DNA of 64,000 nt from Branchiostoma belcheri (taxonomy: Eukaryota > Chordata > Leptocardii > Amphioxiformes > Branchiostomatidae): NCBI RefSeq assembly GCF_001625305.1, contig NW_017804664.1:1263060-1327059 (forward strand), read 5' to 3'. Made by a program: the position numbers and the translations under genes. Within the stretch, counting starts at the first letter, position 1. Each line of letters starts with the position of its first letter. This document shows, piece after piece, positions 28,801 to 36,119 of this stretch. Below the pieces are notes generated by a model that was not told the DNA's origin, made no database searches, and was given only the letters and a program-made list of their open reading frames with translations.

Positions 28801-29886
28801 CTCTGTCTTAGTGGTGTCAGTGGGGACGTCCATGGATCCACCATTGCCAACTTTGCCGGCACGGCCGATGACGAAAATAACTAAAGTTTGAAACAAAATT
28901 ATATCCATGTGGGAAATCTAAAGGTAGCCTCCTGTGCAGGTCTTTCTGGCTGAAGGAAGTTTTGAGTCTGCGTTTTGTAGAACTTTCAACGGATTCTTTT
29001 GGCGGCCATCCTACAACCAGCCACCCAGAGTGGCAGGTACAATCCTTCTCTGGGCGGCTGGATGTAAGATGGCTGACAAAATAACGCGATAAAAATTCTA
29101 CAAAACTCAGTATATTTATCAAAACTTCCATCCCGCCTGCACAGGGAACTAATCTAAAGGTAGGCAACCTGCATACATGGTACAACGGTTCACATGCTGA
29201 TGTTTTAGGGCAATTCTGGCTAGTCCTAATGGGTGATAGACTGACAGGGCAACACATTTCCTCGCTGAATTATTAAAGGGGACAGATAATTGTTGCCATA
29301 AACAATGAGGAAAAGGGGTCAGGTTTGGAAAGCATCTTTCACTTGCAGCGAAATCTACCTGTAGTGCGATAGATAACCAGTAATATCACCCTTAAGAAAA
29401 GTGCCAGACGGTCACTGAAACTTAACTTCGTGAAAACACTAGTTTTTAGTAAAGAGACTGGCTAAACAATGATTTGCAAACCTAATTAACCGATGTACAA
29501 AATAGTTTGGTTTCTAGTACGATAAAAACAAAAACCAACCTATGATTGCAATGAGCGTGCCAAGGAGCAGAAAAAACAGAACACTCAGAACAATTGTTGC
29601 AATTTTCCATCCTCCGCTACGGGATGTCGATGTCTTTTTTGATGCAAAATCCGCCCGACGACCTTTTAGAAAAGAAAAAAAAGCATGGAAAAGTATTCTA
29701 TAAATTATGTCAAAACAAAAACAACAACAAAAGTGCACCAGGTATATTTAACATGTATAATACATATACATACATATATATATAATTTAATATATAATAT
29801 AAAAAATTACCTGTATTTTTATCCAAGGCACCGATGTCTGTTTCATGAAGAGAAATTTCCTCTGGCTGGTCAGTCGGGCTTGACAT
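46..29886 (-). CDS. Teneurin-like type II membrane protein with EGF, NHL and RHS/YD-repeat domains (42 exons)
   Basis: I assembled 42 coding exons with consistent phase and GT-AG borders, except one probable GC-AG intron. From 5' to 3' the exons start at 29886, 29662, 28880, 27284, 26310, 25763, 25342, 25029, 24244, 23611, 22896, 21887, 20568, 19992, 19436, 18985, 18335, 17903, 17456, 16951, 16406, 15847, 15488, 14576, 13948, 12685, 12246, 11536, 11007, 10490, 9791, 9222, 8353, 7743, 7264, 6426, 5917, 5132, 4179, 3474, 2793 and 1821. The product is about 2,541 residues: cytoplasmic tail, one helix, stalk, beta module, ten EGFs, plug, NHL propeller, YD shell and RHS core. Teneurins are cell-surface adhesion receptors of this plan. 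The tail here is about 45 residues instead of the usual few hundred, and the C-terminal toxin-like domain is absent. I infer a cell-surface adhesion or recognition role. It is a teneurin relative rather than a canonical teneurin. Confidence 0.88.
116..206. repeat. 21-bp coding minisatellite in the C-terminal tail
   Basis: Four near-identical 21-bp units (tgaaccatccccggggcctc plus one base) start at 121, 142, 163 and 184. They code GGPGDGS on the minus strand. The period is a multiple of three, so copy-number change keeps the frame. Confidence 0.92.
2643..7743 (-). CDS. Exons 34-41: first part of the YD-repeat (RHS) shell
   Basis: The exons are 7659-7743, 7042-7264, 6314-6426, 5796-5917, 5002-5132, 4006-4179, 3392-3474 and 2643-2793. 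The translation is a chain of short beta-hairpin repeats with Tyr-Asp-like centres ([44 protein letters not shown]). This is the YD-repeat shell that forms a hollow barrel in teneurins and bacterial RHS/TcC proteins. Exon 38 is Arg/Lys/Ser-rich ([11 protein letters not shown]), a more diverged part. Exon 41 joins the last exon at phase 0. Confidence 0.85.
4420..4930 (+). mobile_element. Penelope-like element fragment (GIY-YIG end) flanked by inverted repeats
   Basis: Bases 4510-4854 code [19 protein letters not shown] ... [19 protein letters not shown] ... [11 protein letters not shown], the C-terminal GIY-YIG endonuclease pattern of Penelope-like retroelements. The flanks 4451-4515 and 4820-4885 are inverted copies of each other (accgcttccgtgacg... 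against the complement). It lies in intron 38 of the teneurin-like gene. Confidence 0.72.
6620..6925. mobile_element. Inverted-repeat element carrying a hammerhead-like motif
   Basis: Ends related to gaatgaatagcaaagtt and gatcaaagaactttgttatt are inverted copies. The element shares the gccgacgt...tcatcttcatcag block with 23.2 kb. It lies in the intron between exons 36 and 35. Confidence 0.65.
6666..6701 (-). ncRNA. Degenerate hammerhead-ribozyme-like motif
   Basis: The minus strand reads CTGATGA, then a stem GATGAC/GTCATC with loop AGGCG, then GCAA where GAAA is expected. The core is therefore broken by one base. Confidence 0.35.
8104..11007 (-). CDS. Exons 29-33: NHL beta-propeller
   Basis: The exons are 10904-11007, 10342-10490, 9571-9791, 8855-9222 and 8104-8353. 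Repeated NHL blades are visible: [86 protein letters not shown] and [17 protein letters not shown]. The insert [12 protein letters not shown] matches the Cys cluster between the last blades of teneurins, and [17 protein letters not shown] matches their first inter-blade loop. In teneurins the propeller packs against the shell and mediates adhesion contacts. All five exons are in phase. Confidence 0.9.
8452..8654. mobile_element. MITE-like element with CpG-rich terminal inverted repeats
   Basis: The ends atgctggggtcacatttcca and tggaaatgtgacctcagcat are inverted copies, with inner cccggccgggc and cccgcccggccc blocks. It is about 203 bp and sits in the intron between exons 33 and 32. Confidence 0.72.
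10545..10745. mobile_element. Short inverted-repeat element of the same Penelope-related family
   Basis: The left end at 10555-10615 and right end at 10675-10735 are diverged complements. Both carry the tcttcct.agtagactgac motif and ctcatctaga borders. It lies in the intron between exons 30 and 29. Confidence 0.7.
11312..13948 (-). CDS. Exons 25-28: bacterial-RHS-type region, second part, with internal furin-like site
   Basis: The exons are 13515-13948 (434 nt), 12533-12685, 12129-12246 and 11312-11536. Exon 25 codes [18 protein letters not shown] and [17 protein letters not shown], then a Pro/Gly-rich linker with RNRKKR at about 13718-13740, a strong furin-like site. Exons 26-28 code [48 protein letters not shown] and [15 protein letters not shown]. 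The last two correspond to the region just before the NHL propeller in teneurins (VGYEYE..., LGGWSL..KHH). The Trp/Cys-rich motif of exon 25 looks bacterial in type. Confidence 0.8.
14430..16951 (-). CDS. Exons 20-24: bacterial-RHS-type region, first part
   Basis: The exons are 16807-16951, about 16251-16406, 15732-15847, 15379-15488 and 14430-14576. The coded motifs include [57 protein letters not shown] and [19 protein letters not shown] recall this order of motifs from bacterial and archaeal RHS/YD-repeat proteins and not from vertebrate teneurins. Exon 21 has no phase-0 GT donor. A GC donor at 16249-16250 restores frame into exon 22. The alternative is an unseen mini-exon, so the 3' border of exon 21 is the least certain border in this gene. 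Confidence 0.75.
14943..15318. mobile_element. MITE-like element with about 65-bp terminal inverted repeats
   Basis: Left 14943-15010 and right 15250-15318 are diverged complements: agttagta...gacaggtagaaacacgt against acgtgtttctacctgtc...tactaact. It lies in the intron between exons 24 and 23. Confidence 0.75.
16425..16670 (-). mobile_element. Penelope-like element fragment
   Basis: The minus strand codes [20 protein letters not shown] then [17 protein letters not shown], the same GIY-YIG tail as at 4.5 and 46.8 kb. It lies in the intron just upstream of exon 21. Confidence 0.7.
17337..18985 (-). CDS. Exons 16-19: Asp/Cys-rich linker and carboxypeptidase-regulatory-like plug domain
   Basis: The exons are 18944-18985 (42 nt), 18187-18335, 17839-17903 and 17337-17456. 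The linker reads [10 protein letters not shown] then [12 protein letters not shown], the acidic-Cys motif found just after the EGFs in teneurins and at the start of bacterial RHS ectodomains. It is followed by [18 protein letters not shown] and [19 protein letters not shown], a beta-sandwich of carboxypeptidase-regulatory or FN-plug type that seals the YD shell in teneurin structures. All four borders fit phase. The CLSAP motif after DPAC resembles bacterial family members as I recall them. Confidence 0.82.
19332..25763 (-). CDS. Exons 6-15: ten EGF-like modules, one per exon
   Basis: Ten exons of 93-111 nt are all phase 1-1: 25668-25763, 25247-25342, 24925-25029, 24134-24244, 23516-23611, 22801-22896, 21783-21887, 20476-20568, 19900-19992 and 19332-19436. 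Each codes one six- to eight-cysteine module of the tenascin/teneurin short type (for example [18 protein letters not shown]). Two related sub-patterns recur: a WxGxxC type, and a type with CNNVTG and a CDCR/CTCE motif in exons 8 and 12, which suggests duplication of a multi-exon block. Canonical teneurins have eight EGFs. Equal-phase single-exon modules are easily gained or lost. Confidence 0.9.
21300..21440. mobile_element. Probable LINE or SINE 3' end
   Basis: The tttatttatttcaccaggga ... gatccattgatctg ... tatccctgggcacac block has the look of a non-LTR 3' end next to A/T-rich tail sequence. Intronic (exons 13-12). Confidence 0.4.
21955..22330. mobile_element. (GTTT)n tract and probable non-LTR 3' end
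   Basis: A gtttgtttgtttgtttgttt tract begins at about 21955, followed by cgatctccattagtatggaa and cctggagtccagcaaca, then A-rich sequence. This resembles the reverse-strand 3' end of a LINE. Intronic (exons 12-11). Confidence 0.45.
23205..23435. mobile_element. Inverted-repeat element carrying a hammerhead-like motif
   Basis: This is a second copy of the 6.6-kb family, with the ends gaatagcaaagttctttgag and gtgatcaaatagctgctatt in inverted relation. It lies in the intron between exons 11 and 10. Confidence 0.62.
23251..23288 (-). ncRNA. Hammerhead-ribozyme-like core, intact core motifs
   Basis: The minus strand shows CTGATGA, stem II GATGAC with loop AGACG and GTCATC, then GAAAC. This is the conserved hammerhead core order, which has been described in Penelope-like retroelement termini. 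I could not identify stem III and the cleavage site with certainty, so catalytic function is not claimed. Confidence 0.5.
23833..24056. mobile_element. Inverted-repeat element with 17-bp flanking direct repeats, interrupted by the N gap
   Basis: A 66-bp arm at 23850-23915 has an apparently perfect inverted copy at 23974-24039. Both are bordered outside by the direct repeat tattggcaggaaaggtc (23833-23849 and 24040-24056). About 38 known bases and the gap lie between the arms. Confidence 0.7.
23954..23973. other. Assembly gap (20 N)
   Basis: Twenty N at the centre of a palindrome. Twenty is probably a placeholder length, not a measured one. It is intronic (between exons 10 and 9), so coding sequence is unaffected. 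Confidence 0.95.
26177..27284 (-). CDS. Exons 4-5: beta-sandwich-like extracellular module with furin-like site
   Basis: The exons are 27086-27284 and 26177-26310, joined in phase 2. The module is about 111 residues with alternating hydrophobic strands and two cysteines ([11 protein letters not shown]). It ends in a strand pattern ([12 protein letters not shown]) that resembles pre-peptidase C-terminal or TMEM8-type sandwiches flanking EGF repeats. That family link is weak. RQKR followed by Ala at 26289-26300 matches the furin consensus R-X-K/R-R, so the ectodomain could be released by cleavage near the membrane, as reported for teneurins. This module is not part of canonical teneurins. Confidence 0.72.
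27395..27785 (+). mobile_element. LINE C-terminal fragment
   Basis: The plus strand codes [20 protein letters not shown] then [13 protein letters not shown], the Cys/His pattern that closes reverse-transcriptase ORFs of several non-LTR elements. It is 5' truncated and lies in the intron between exons 4 and 3. Confidence 0.6.
27888..27962. repeat. 18-bp tandem repeat
   Basis: About four copies of gggacattagagggacac, the first diverged. Intronic. Confidence 0.85.
28713..28880 (-). CDS. Exon 3: end of membrane helix and Thr/Ser/Pro-rich stalk
   Basis: This 168-nt exon is phase 1-1. It completes the membrane helix (VIFVIGRAG) and then codes a low-complexity stalk rich in Thr, Ser and Pro ([27 protein letters not shown]). 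This composition is typical of an O-glycosylated juxtamembrane stalk. The acceptor precedes 28880 and the donor follows 28713. Confidence 0.8.
29190..29420. mobile_element. Decayed relic of the hammerhead-bearing family
   Basis: gggcaattctggctagtcc near 29209-29227 and gccagacggtcactgaaac at 29403-29421 match pieces of the 47.2-kb element. Intronic (exons 3-2). No intact core remains. Confidence 0.4.
29540..29886 (-). CDS. Exons 1-2: cytoplasmic tail and transmembrane helix
   Basis: Exon 1 is 29811-29886 and exon 2 is 29540-29662. The ATG at 29886-29884 opens a tail beginning [17 protein letters not shown]. The tail is about 45 residues, ends in basic residues ([14 protein letters not shown]), and is followed by a hydrophobic run of about 27 residues (46-72) that finishes in exon 3. 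A basic, signal-less N-terminus before one helix fits type II topology, as in teneurins. A 5' UTR intron is possible: a donor-like site lies near 30330 on the minus strand. The true transcription start is not visible. Confidence 0.82.
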
Positions 29887-31990
29887 GGTTTATGACTGAA
29901 AACAGACACGATCAATCTATTGATTACTTTTAATCATAGTCAATTCGAAGTCGCTTTCTCCAATGTAACGTAAAAATATGCATTGTCCATTCTAAATGAC
30001 TGGAATATTAGTCCAAGCATATGGTTATCATCCATAAGAAAATAAATACAATAAGAATTCTAAATTCTTAGAACTGTTATCCTGTAAATATTAGCAATAG
30101 CTTTAAAGTAATACTATGTTTACTTTATCGTACGTTGCAATACTTTAAAATCGCCATGCAATTTTTTTCAGTATTATAAATTTGAAATAGAAGGCATCAT
30201 GAATGAGGAAAAGTTTGCATGATACCATAGCATATCTCCCTCATGATTCCGACGGATTCGTTTTTGTCAAACAATTAAAACCAGCAAATGTAGATATGGT
30301 AGATGCGGTTTCTATAAGTTAAAACTACCTTTCTGAAAATCGAGTCGAAGCCAAGGAAGTGATTGTGTAACACATGTAGGCCATGCTGTCCCCTAGCCCG
30401 TGCGTTTGTTGTTGGACTGCTTTTTAGTGGGAAGTTTGGTGACAAGATGCGCGTTTAAATCCCGCGACAATCGGTACCACCCGCGAAGACGGCTGTTCTA
30501 TCCAGTAACGTGCTTTATTCAGACTCGTACACAGGAAATGTATCCCCATAGCTTTTGGGTAAATATGATAATTTGTGACTCATCCACAGGCCTCGAAATT
30601 AACTTTTCTTCCTATCGTCCCAGCACTGTCCCAAAAAAAAAGTTTCAACTTCCCGAAGTGAGGATAAACTGTTTCAACCTGTTGTTTTTTTTTAAGTATT
30701 GTATGACTTCAGCTTGAAGTGAACGTAATGTTGCTTATGTTCACTCCCAGGCACACTATAATTGCAGTATAGACAGGAAATTCGGGGGATTTTTCTGGAT
30801 CCAAAAGCCGGTACGCGTACCTAATAAACAAAAGAAGGGCTGACATTCTAATGTTGATTATTTGTTTATTGTCCCAAAAATGTCCCAAAGTGTTTTTTGG
30901 GTTGTCCCAGCCTACATCTTATTGGTCAGTGGCCATTGGACCACCTTTAATTTCGTGCCATGAATGATCTAATTTTTTTTTTGGGGGGGGGTTGGTGATC
31001 TTCGAAAACATTTTTATATTCCCGCCATTTTTAACTCCTAGCTTATCCTTCAATATATAAATGTAGTCATTTGCATCTAAAACCCCACTAGGCTATCGGC
31101 TGGTTAGGTTGATATGAAATGCGATGTGTATCAGGCGATACGGTCTGTTTTATTTCCAATTAAACTACACAGTCTTGTTATGTTTTCGCAGCATTTACAT
31201 GCATTCTTTGAGCACTGCATAAGCAAATCAGTTGGAACTGACTGAGGGAGATATGCCACATTTGCTTACAAATGTCACAATCCTGGCGTACCGGTCTTTA
31301 ATAAAGGACATAATTTAGTGTGACGTCATTTTGCAAACTAAATGAAGTTGACAATTTTTGTCTTTCATTTCGGATTGCAACGTTTATACATGTTGGTGAG
31401 AAAGAAGAGACCGAAATCCTTTGAAATCTACTCACTTGTTTCATCCAACCTTGTCTCGGCCTGTTGGTGTCCATATGTAGATCCTGATCCAGTATTTTTT
31501 GCCCCAAAATCTGCGCAAAACGCAAAACCGCGCAAGGGGACAGCAATGAGCCTCAGCCTTGAGCTGCTTTACAAAGTTAGGCAGCCATAATCTATTATAA
31601 TTACCCATTGGAGCAAAAAACTTTATAAGTACCTATATTGGTACTATGTATTCAGCTCCTATACAATTCCCATTACATACTGTTAAAAAGCCTTTTTAAG
31701 AAAGTAGATGGGCATTGGCAATTTTCTATCATTAAATGATTAATTATGAAAAAAAATTAAAAGATGCATAATTTTCTTCTTAATAATTCAATCGTCATCT
31801 GACGTGCCTACTCATGGATTTTTTTTTTATTCAGAAGCTCAATGAGAATTACAAATGAAAATACATGGACTAAGTGACTGCGAACTCAAGTTAGGTACAA
31901 CTTATATTCTCGCAGCCACTTTTACAATGAAAGAAAAATATTTTACAAGACATTTAAAAATACATGAGACCTCGCGTGAGTAACAATCCT
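29887..31990. other. 5' flank of the teneurin-like gene: no gene seen
   Basis: There is no supported exon. A donor-like site on the minus strand near 30330 could end an untranslated first exon. The rest is AT-rich with scattered homopolymers. Confidence 0.5.
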
Positions 31991-32013
31991 CCCATCCCAG
32001 AAAACACATACAG

Positions 32014-32540
32014 TTAGAATCTTTTTGTTTCTAATATATAATTTTGTACGGCTAACATTATTTTGCAGTTGGTGTCATACGAACAAAGGAAACTACCGCG
32101 AAGAACTAAATATTGTATGGAATTATCAGAAAGAGTGTTTAAATCAACAATATTACCAAGTATGCTTGAAAGCTTGCCAAAAAGGACTAAGCGCCGGTAG
32201 GTGTATATAGGGCAGTGCAATAAATAATGAGCAATCGTTTCATATGGACACCCGCAGCTACAGGATGGACTTGTAACAAGACCCCGGGTATAAAGACTAT
32301 TATTCAAGCTGCAGGTGCCCAGACGACCCAGACGAAGTCGGGTAATGAGAATACAGGAATAACGAGAACCAAAGCTAAAATAGTTAAACTTTACAGGACG
32401 TACCGATTTGAAAAGATTTGAACGAAATTTTGGATACGGAAGAGTACGGATTGCTAAATTCAGGTTGTTCCATCCAGTGATGGAATATGGTATAAAAGAC
32501 TTTCCAAAACGATAAACTCATGCATTTAAAAAAAAGCTTC
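32014..32540 (-). mobile_element. LINE C-terminal fragment
   Basis: The minus strand codes SPSCSCGCPYETIAHYLLHC then PIYTYRRLVLFGKL, the Cys/His end of a non-LTR reverse-transcriptase ORF, upstream-truncated and degraded. Confidence 0.6.
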
Positions 32541-32694
32541 TAAAGGGCGCAAGTCTTACAGTGAGAAGAAACTATCTCTATATTGAAATACTACAGTAGT
32601 TTCTGAGCATAAAAGAATAGGTTCGTAATGAATAGTTTTTGATATATAAAACAAAGGGTAATGTTTTTTGAGGAGCGGAAGTGTATATATATAT

Positions 32695-34002
32695 GTCACA
32701 GGGGAGATTGGAATCCAGGGGGATCCGGAATCCTCCTAGGGGAGATAGGAATTTCAATTTGTCTTGGGACAAGTGGGAATTCTTACAGGACAATCTCCAA
32801 TTTTGAAAGGAGAAATTCTGATTGCATCAAAATGTTTGGGAAAATAGACTGAGTTTATTCGCACCTAAACTTTTAATCTATTTCAGCATACGTAAGTGAA
32901 TATGTAAATCAGACTCAGATATTTGCATCAGGCCATTGTGAGATGGCGACTCAAAGACCAGTTTGTTAGTGACTTGGTATATAAGGGATTGTTTCCCCCT
33001 ACCAAGGTCCTTGCCCCTACCAAGCCAGTCAAAGTGACAGCATACTGATCAAATGATTGCGGCGGATGTACAGCAGCAGAAAGCAGAATTCTACAGATTG
33101 GCTTAGGTGTGAAATGATTCAATCTATGAGTTCTAGTATTTTTACTACTGAATTGGGATCTGAATATCAGCATTCCAATCTTTCCTAGGAGGATTCCAAA
33201 ATTCCCTAGGAGGATTCCAGTCGGGATCCGGAATCCCCTAGGGGAGATTGGAATCCCTATCTCCCCTAGGAGAATCTGGAATCCTCCTAGGGGAGATAGG
33301 AATTCCATTGGGGAGACTGGAATTCAAGTTTTTCTTCTACAAAACTGGGATCTGAGTATCTGAATTCCAATCTCTTCTAGGAGGATTCCAGATTCTCCTA
33401 GGGGAGATAGGAATTTCAATTTGTCTTGGGACAAGTGGGAATTCTTACAGGACAATCTCCAATTTTGAAAGGAGAAATTCTGATTGCATCAAAATGTTTG
33501 GGAAAATAGACTGAGTTTATTCGCACCTAAACTTTTAATCTATTTCAGCATACGTAAGTGAATATGTAAATCAGACTCAGATATTTGCATCAGGCCATTG
33601 TGAGATGGCGACTCAAAGACCAGTTTGTTAGTGACTTGGTATATAAGGGATTGTTTCCCCCTACCAAGGTCCTTGCCCCTACCAAGCCAGTCAAAGTGAC
33701 AGCATACTGATCAAATGATTGCGGCGGATGTACAGCAGCAGAAAGCAGAATTCTACAGATTGGCTTAGGTGTGAAATGATTCAATCTATGAGTTCTAGTA
33801 TTTTTACTACTGAATTGGGATCTGAATATCAGCATTCCAATCTTTCCTAGGAGGATTCCAAAATTCCCTAGGAGGATTCCAGTCTCCCCTAGGGCAGATT
33901 GGAATTCCTATCTCCCCTAGGAGGATTCCAGATTCTCCTAGGGGAGATAGGGATTCTAATCTCCCCTAGGAGGATTCCGGATCCCCCTGGATCCCCTGTG
34001 AC
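32695..34002. mobile_element. 1.3-kb inverted-repeat element with internal direct duplication
   Basis: The ends gtcacagggg (32695) and cccctgtgac (34002) are exact complements and continue as diverged cctaggggaga / tcccctagg repeats. A segment of about 490 bp starting near 32740 recurs with offset about 659 near 33400, almost unchanged. Between and around the copies are many ggaatcctcctaggggaga units in both orientations. No transposase is visible. Confidence 0.78.
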
Positions 34003-34144
34003 ATATACATATAACAATTCCAAACAACGGTGAATGGCTGATGTGGCCAACCAAACATAGCAAATATGTATAAGAAATATAATGGTTTCACATGTTTCCA
34101 TCGATTAACAAGCAAAGAGGACTTAGTTTGTCTGGTTAATATTT

Positions 34145-34990
34145 TTGGCTAATACTTCAAGGCAGGACAAGTTTTATTGTTTCTATGCTATAGGTGATCC
34201 TGTTGTTCTGAGACAGTTGATTCAATTATCTCAATACATAATCGGATATAAATATCACCACTTGCAAATTGGAATGCCTAGCCTATTGGCTCTTGCTCCC
34301 CGTAATAACTGTGGTCACATACACACACTACTTGCAGTAAATATTCCAATGGTCCGAGTTCCTAGAGTTCGCCCTATTTTATTTAATTTACAAGATATCT
34401 GCATTGATCTACCACATCGGCAGAGAATAGCTGTAGTCAACGCCTTAATAATCCCACATATAGACTGCTGCTCCGTATGGGGAAATACAACACAGAACAA
34501 CATTAGAAGACTACAGGTGGTTCAGAACAGGGCAGCAAGGCTAGCTCTTGGTTGTGATCGGGATGCACATGTGGACACCATGCTAAAGACCTTAGGATGG
34601 CTGACTGTCAGGGACAGAATCCAACAGAGAAGCCTTGTCACATTTAAACGTATCATGCTCACCAAACAACCAAAGGCCTTGTACGACAAAATCACATTCC
34701 AGTCTCATATTCACAAGTACCGAACACGTTCAACTAGCACAAACAAAATCAGACTACCAAGACCAAAATCAAACTCTCAGAAAAAGCGCTTTATATACAG
34801 GATGTCACAGTTGTGGAATAACATAGGCAACTAGCAAAGTACTGGATTGTAAATAGTGAATTATGTAAAGTTTGCCATGTACTGTTAATGTTGTAATATT
34901 TTGTACGTTTGTAATATATGAATGTAAATATGAATGTGCAGACCACAGGAAGAATAGCCTCTTATGAGGCTAATTGTGGATCTGAATAAA
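34145..34990 (+). mobile_element. LINE 3' end (reverse transcriptase C-terminus)
   Basis: The plus strand codes RRLQVVQNRAARLALGCDRD ... MLKTLGWLTVRDRIQQRSLV ... RFIYRMSQLWNNI, the thumb and tail region of non-LTR reverse transcriptases. It ends with the microsatellite (ctgaaa)n at about 34985, usual for such 3' ends. The open stretch of 229 codons suggests a fairly recent copy. Confidence 0.75.
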
Positions 34991-35399
34991 ACTGAAACTG
35001 AAACTGTTGCACTATATTTGGCCAACAAAAAATGCACATACATAACAACGTGCAAGGGGTGTCCTACATTATGGGTGTAGGGTTTACAGTGTAACGGTCG
35101 TCTTTCAATTTTACATACTGTGATTGTTTTCCCGAAGAATTCTACTTTCTTTTGATTCATAAGCAACTAGCTATTAATACTTGTGCATGTTACATTTTGG
35201 ATATAATCTTCCGTTTAGGTTGACAGGATCTGTGAGTCATTCCTGCGAATTCTTTTGCTCTTATTTCATCTGCATGTATCTATCTATCTCTCAATGACAG
35301 AGAGATAGCTATAGTAATGTGATGATTAAGAAAAAGATATGTAGATGAATATATTTTATAGCAATTTCCGCAATTAATCTTTTCTGAAAAAATCGTCCT

Positions 35400-35890
35400 A
35401 AATAAATAAATAAATAATTTAAAAGCTATTAAGTCTACGCTACCAAAGAAATGGTATCTTGTAGCAAGAAAATTATTCTTTGAACAAGAAACTATAGAAT
35501 CCCCGTAGCAAGAAAATTCAAGAAATTTGTCTTGCTGTAGCAAGAAAATGATTCTGTCCACGAGAAAATAGTCTAGAACTAAGGGCTAACTGTTCTTGTC
35601 AAGCAAGAAAAACATTCTGTACACAAGGAAAGATTTCTTGTAGCAGAAAAAAAAACTGTAAACTTTCTTAAAATTCTAAATAATAATATTATTCTTAAGA
35701 TTCTTGTTTGTGGGCATGATAGTAGAATATTTTCTTTTCTTAAAAAAAGAGAAGAATGAAATTCTTGTTGAAAGAATCAACATACAAAATCTTTGAAGAA
35801 AGTTTCTCGAATTTTCTTGAAAATCCCCCTGGTAAGAAAATATTTCTCAACATAAGAAAATAAGAAAAATAAGAAAAACATTTTTGGTAG
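35400..35890. repeat. Degenerate array of caagaaaat-like words
   Basis: gtagcaagaaaat, gaacaagaaac, agcaagaaaaac and aagaaaataag recur irregularly. The array is low-complexity without a fixed period. Confidence 0.55.
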
Positions 35891-36119
35891 TGTAGTCCCA
35901 GAGCCTTTCTTAGATCCCCACTCCGTGTGAGTCATGTATTTGGAATGTTGTCCTTTCACTTTCAAAGGTCAGGCTTCAGTTCTACAAGTTTTAAAGTACC
36001 ACTGAGTATGGCCCTATATGTATGCATTATTTAACTCTATAGATTCCCTGCGTCCAGGATCCATATCTAACACGTGTACTATCGATATCACCAACTTAGT
36101 AATACGTGCTCTGAGTGTC

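Noticed and set aside
32928..33835. Repeated minus-strand frame with conserved protein sequence in both copies
   Set aside because: The conservation simply reflects the near-identical DNA duplication inside the repeat element, and no family motif is present.
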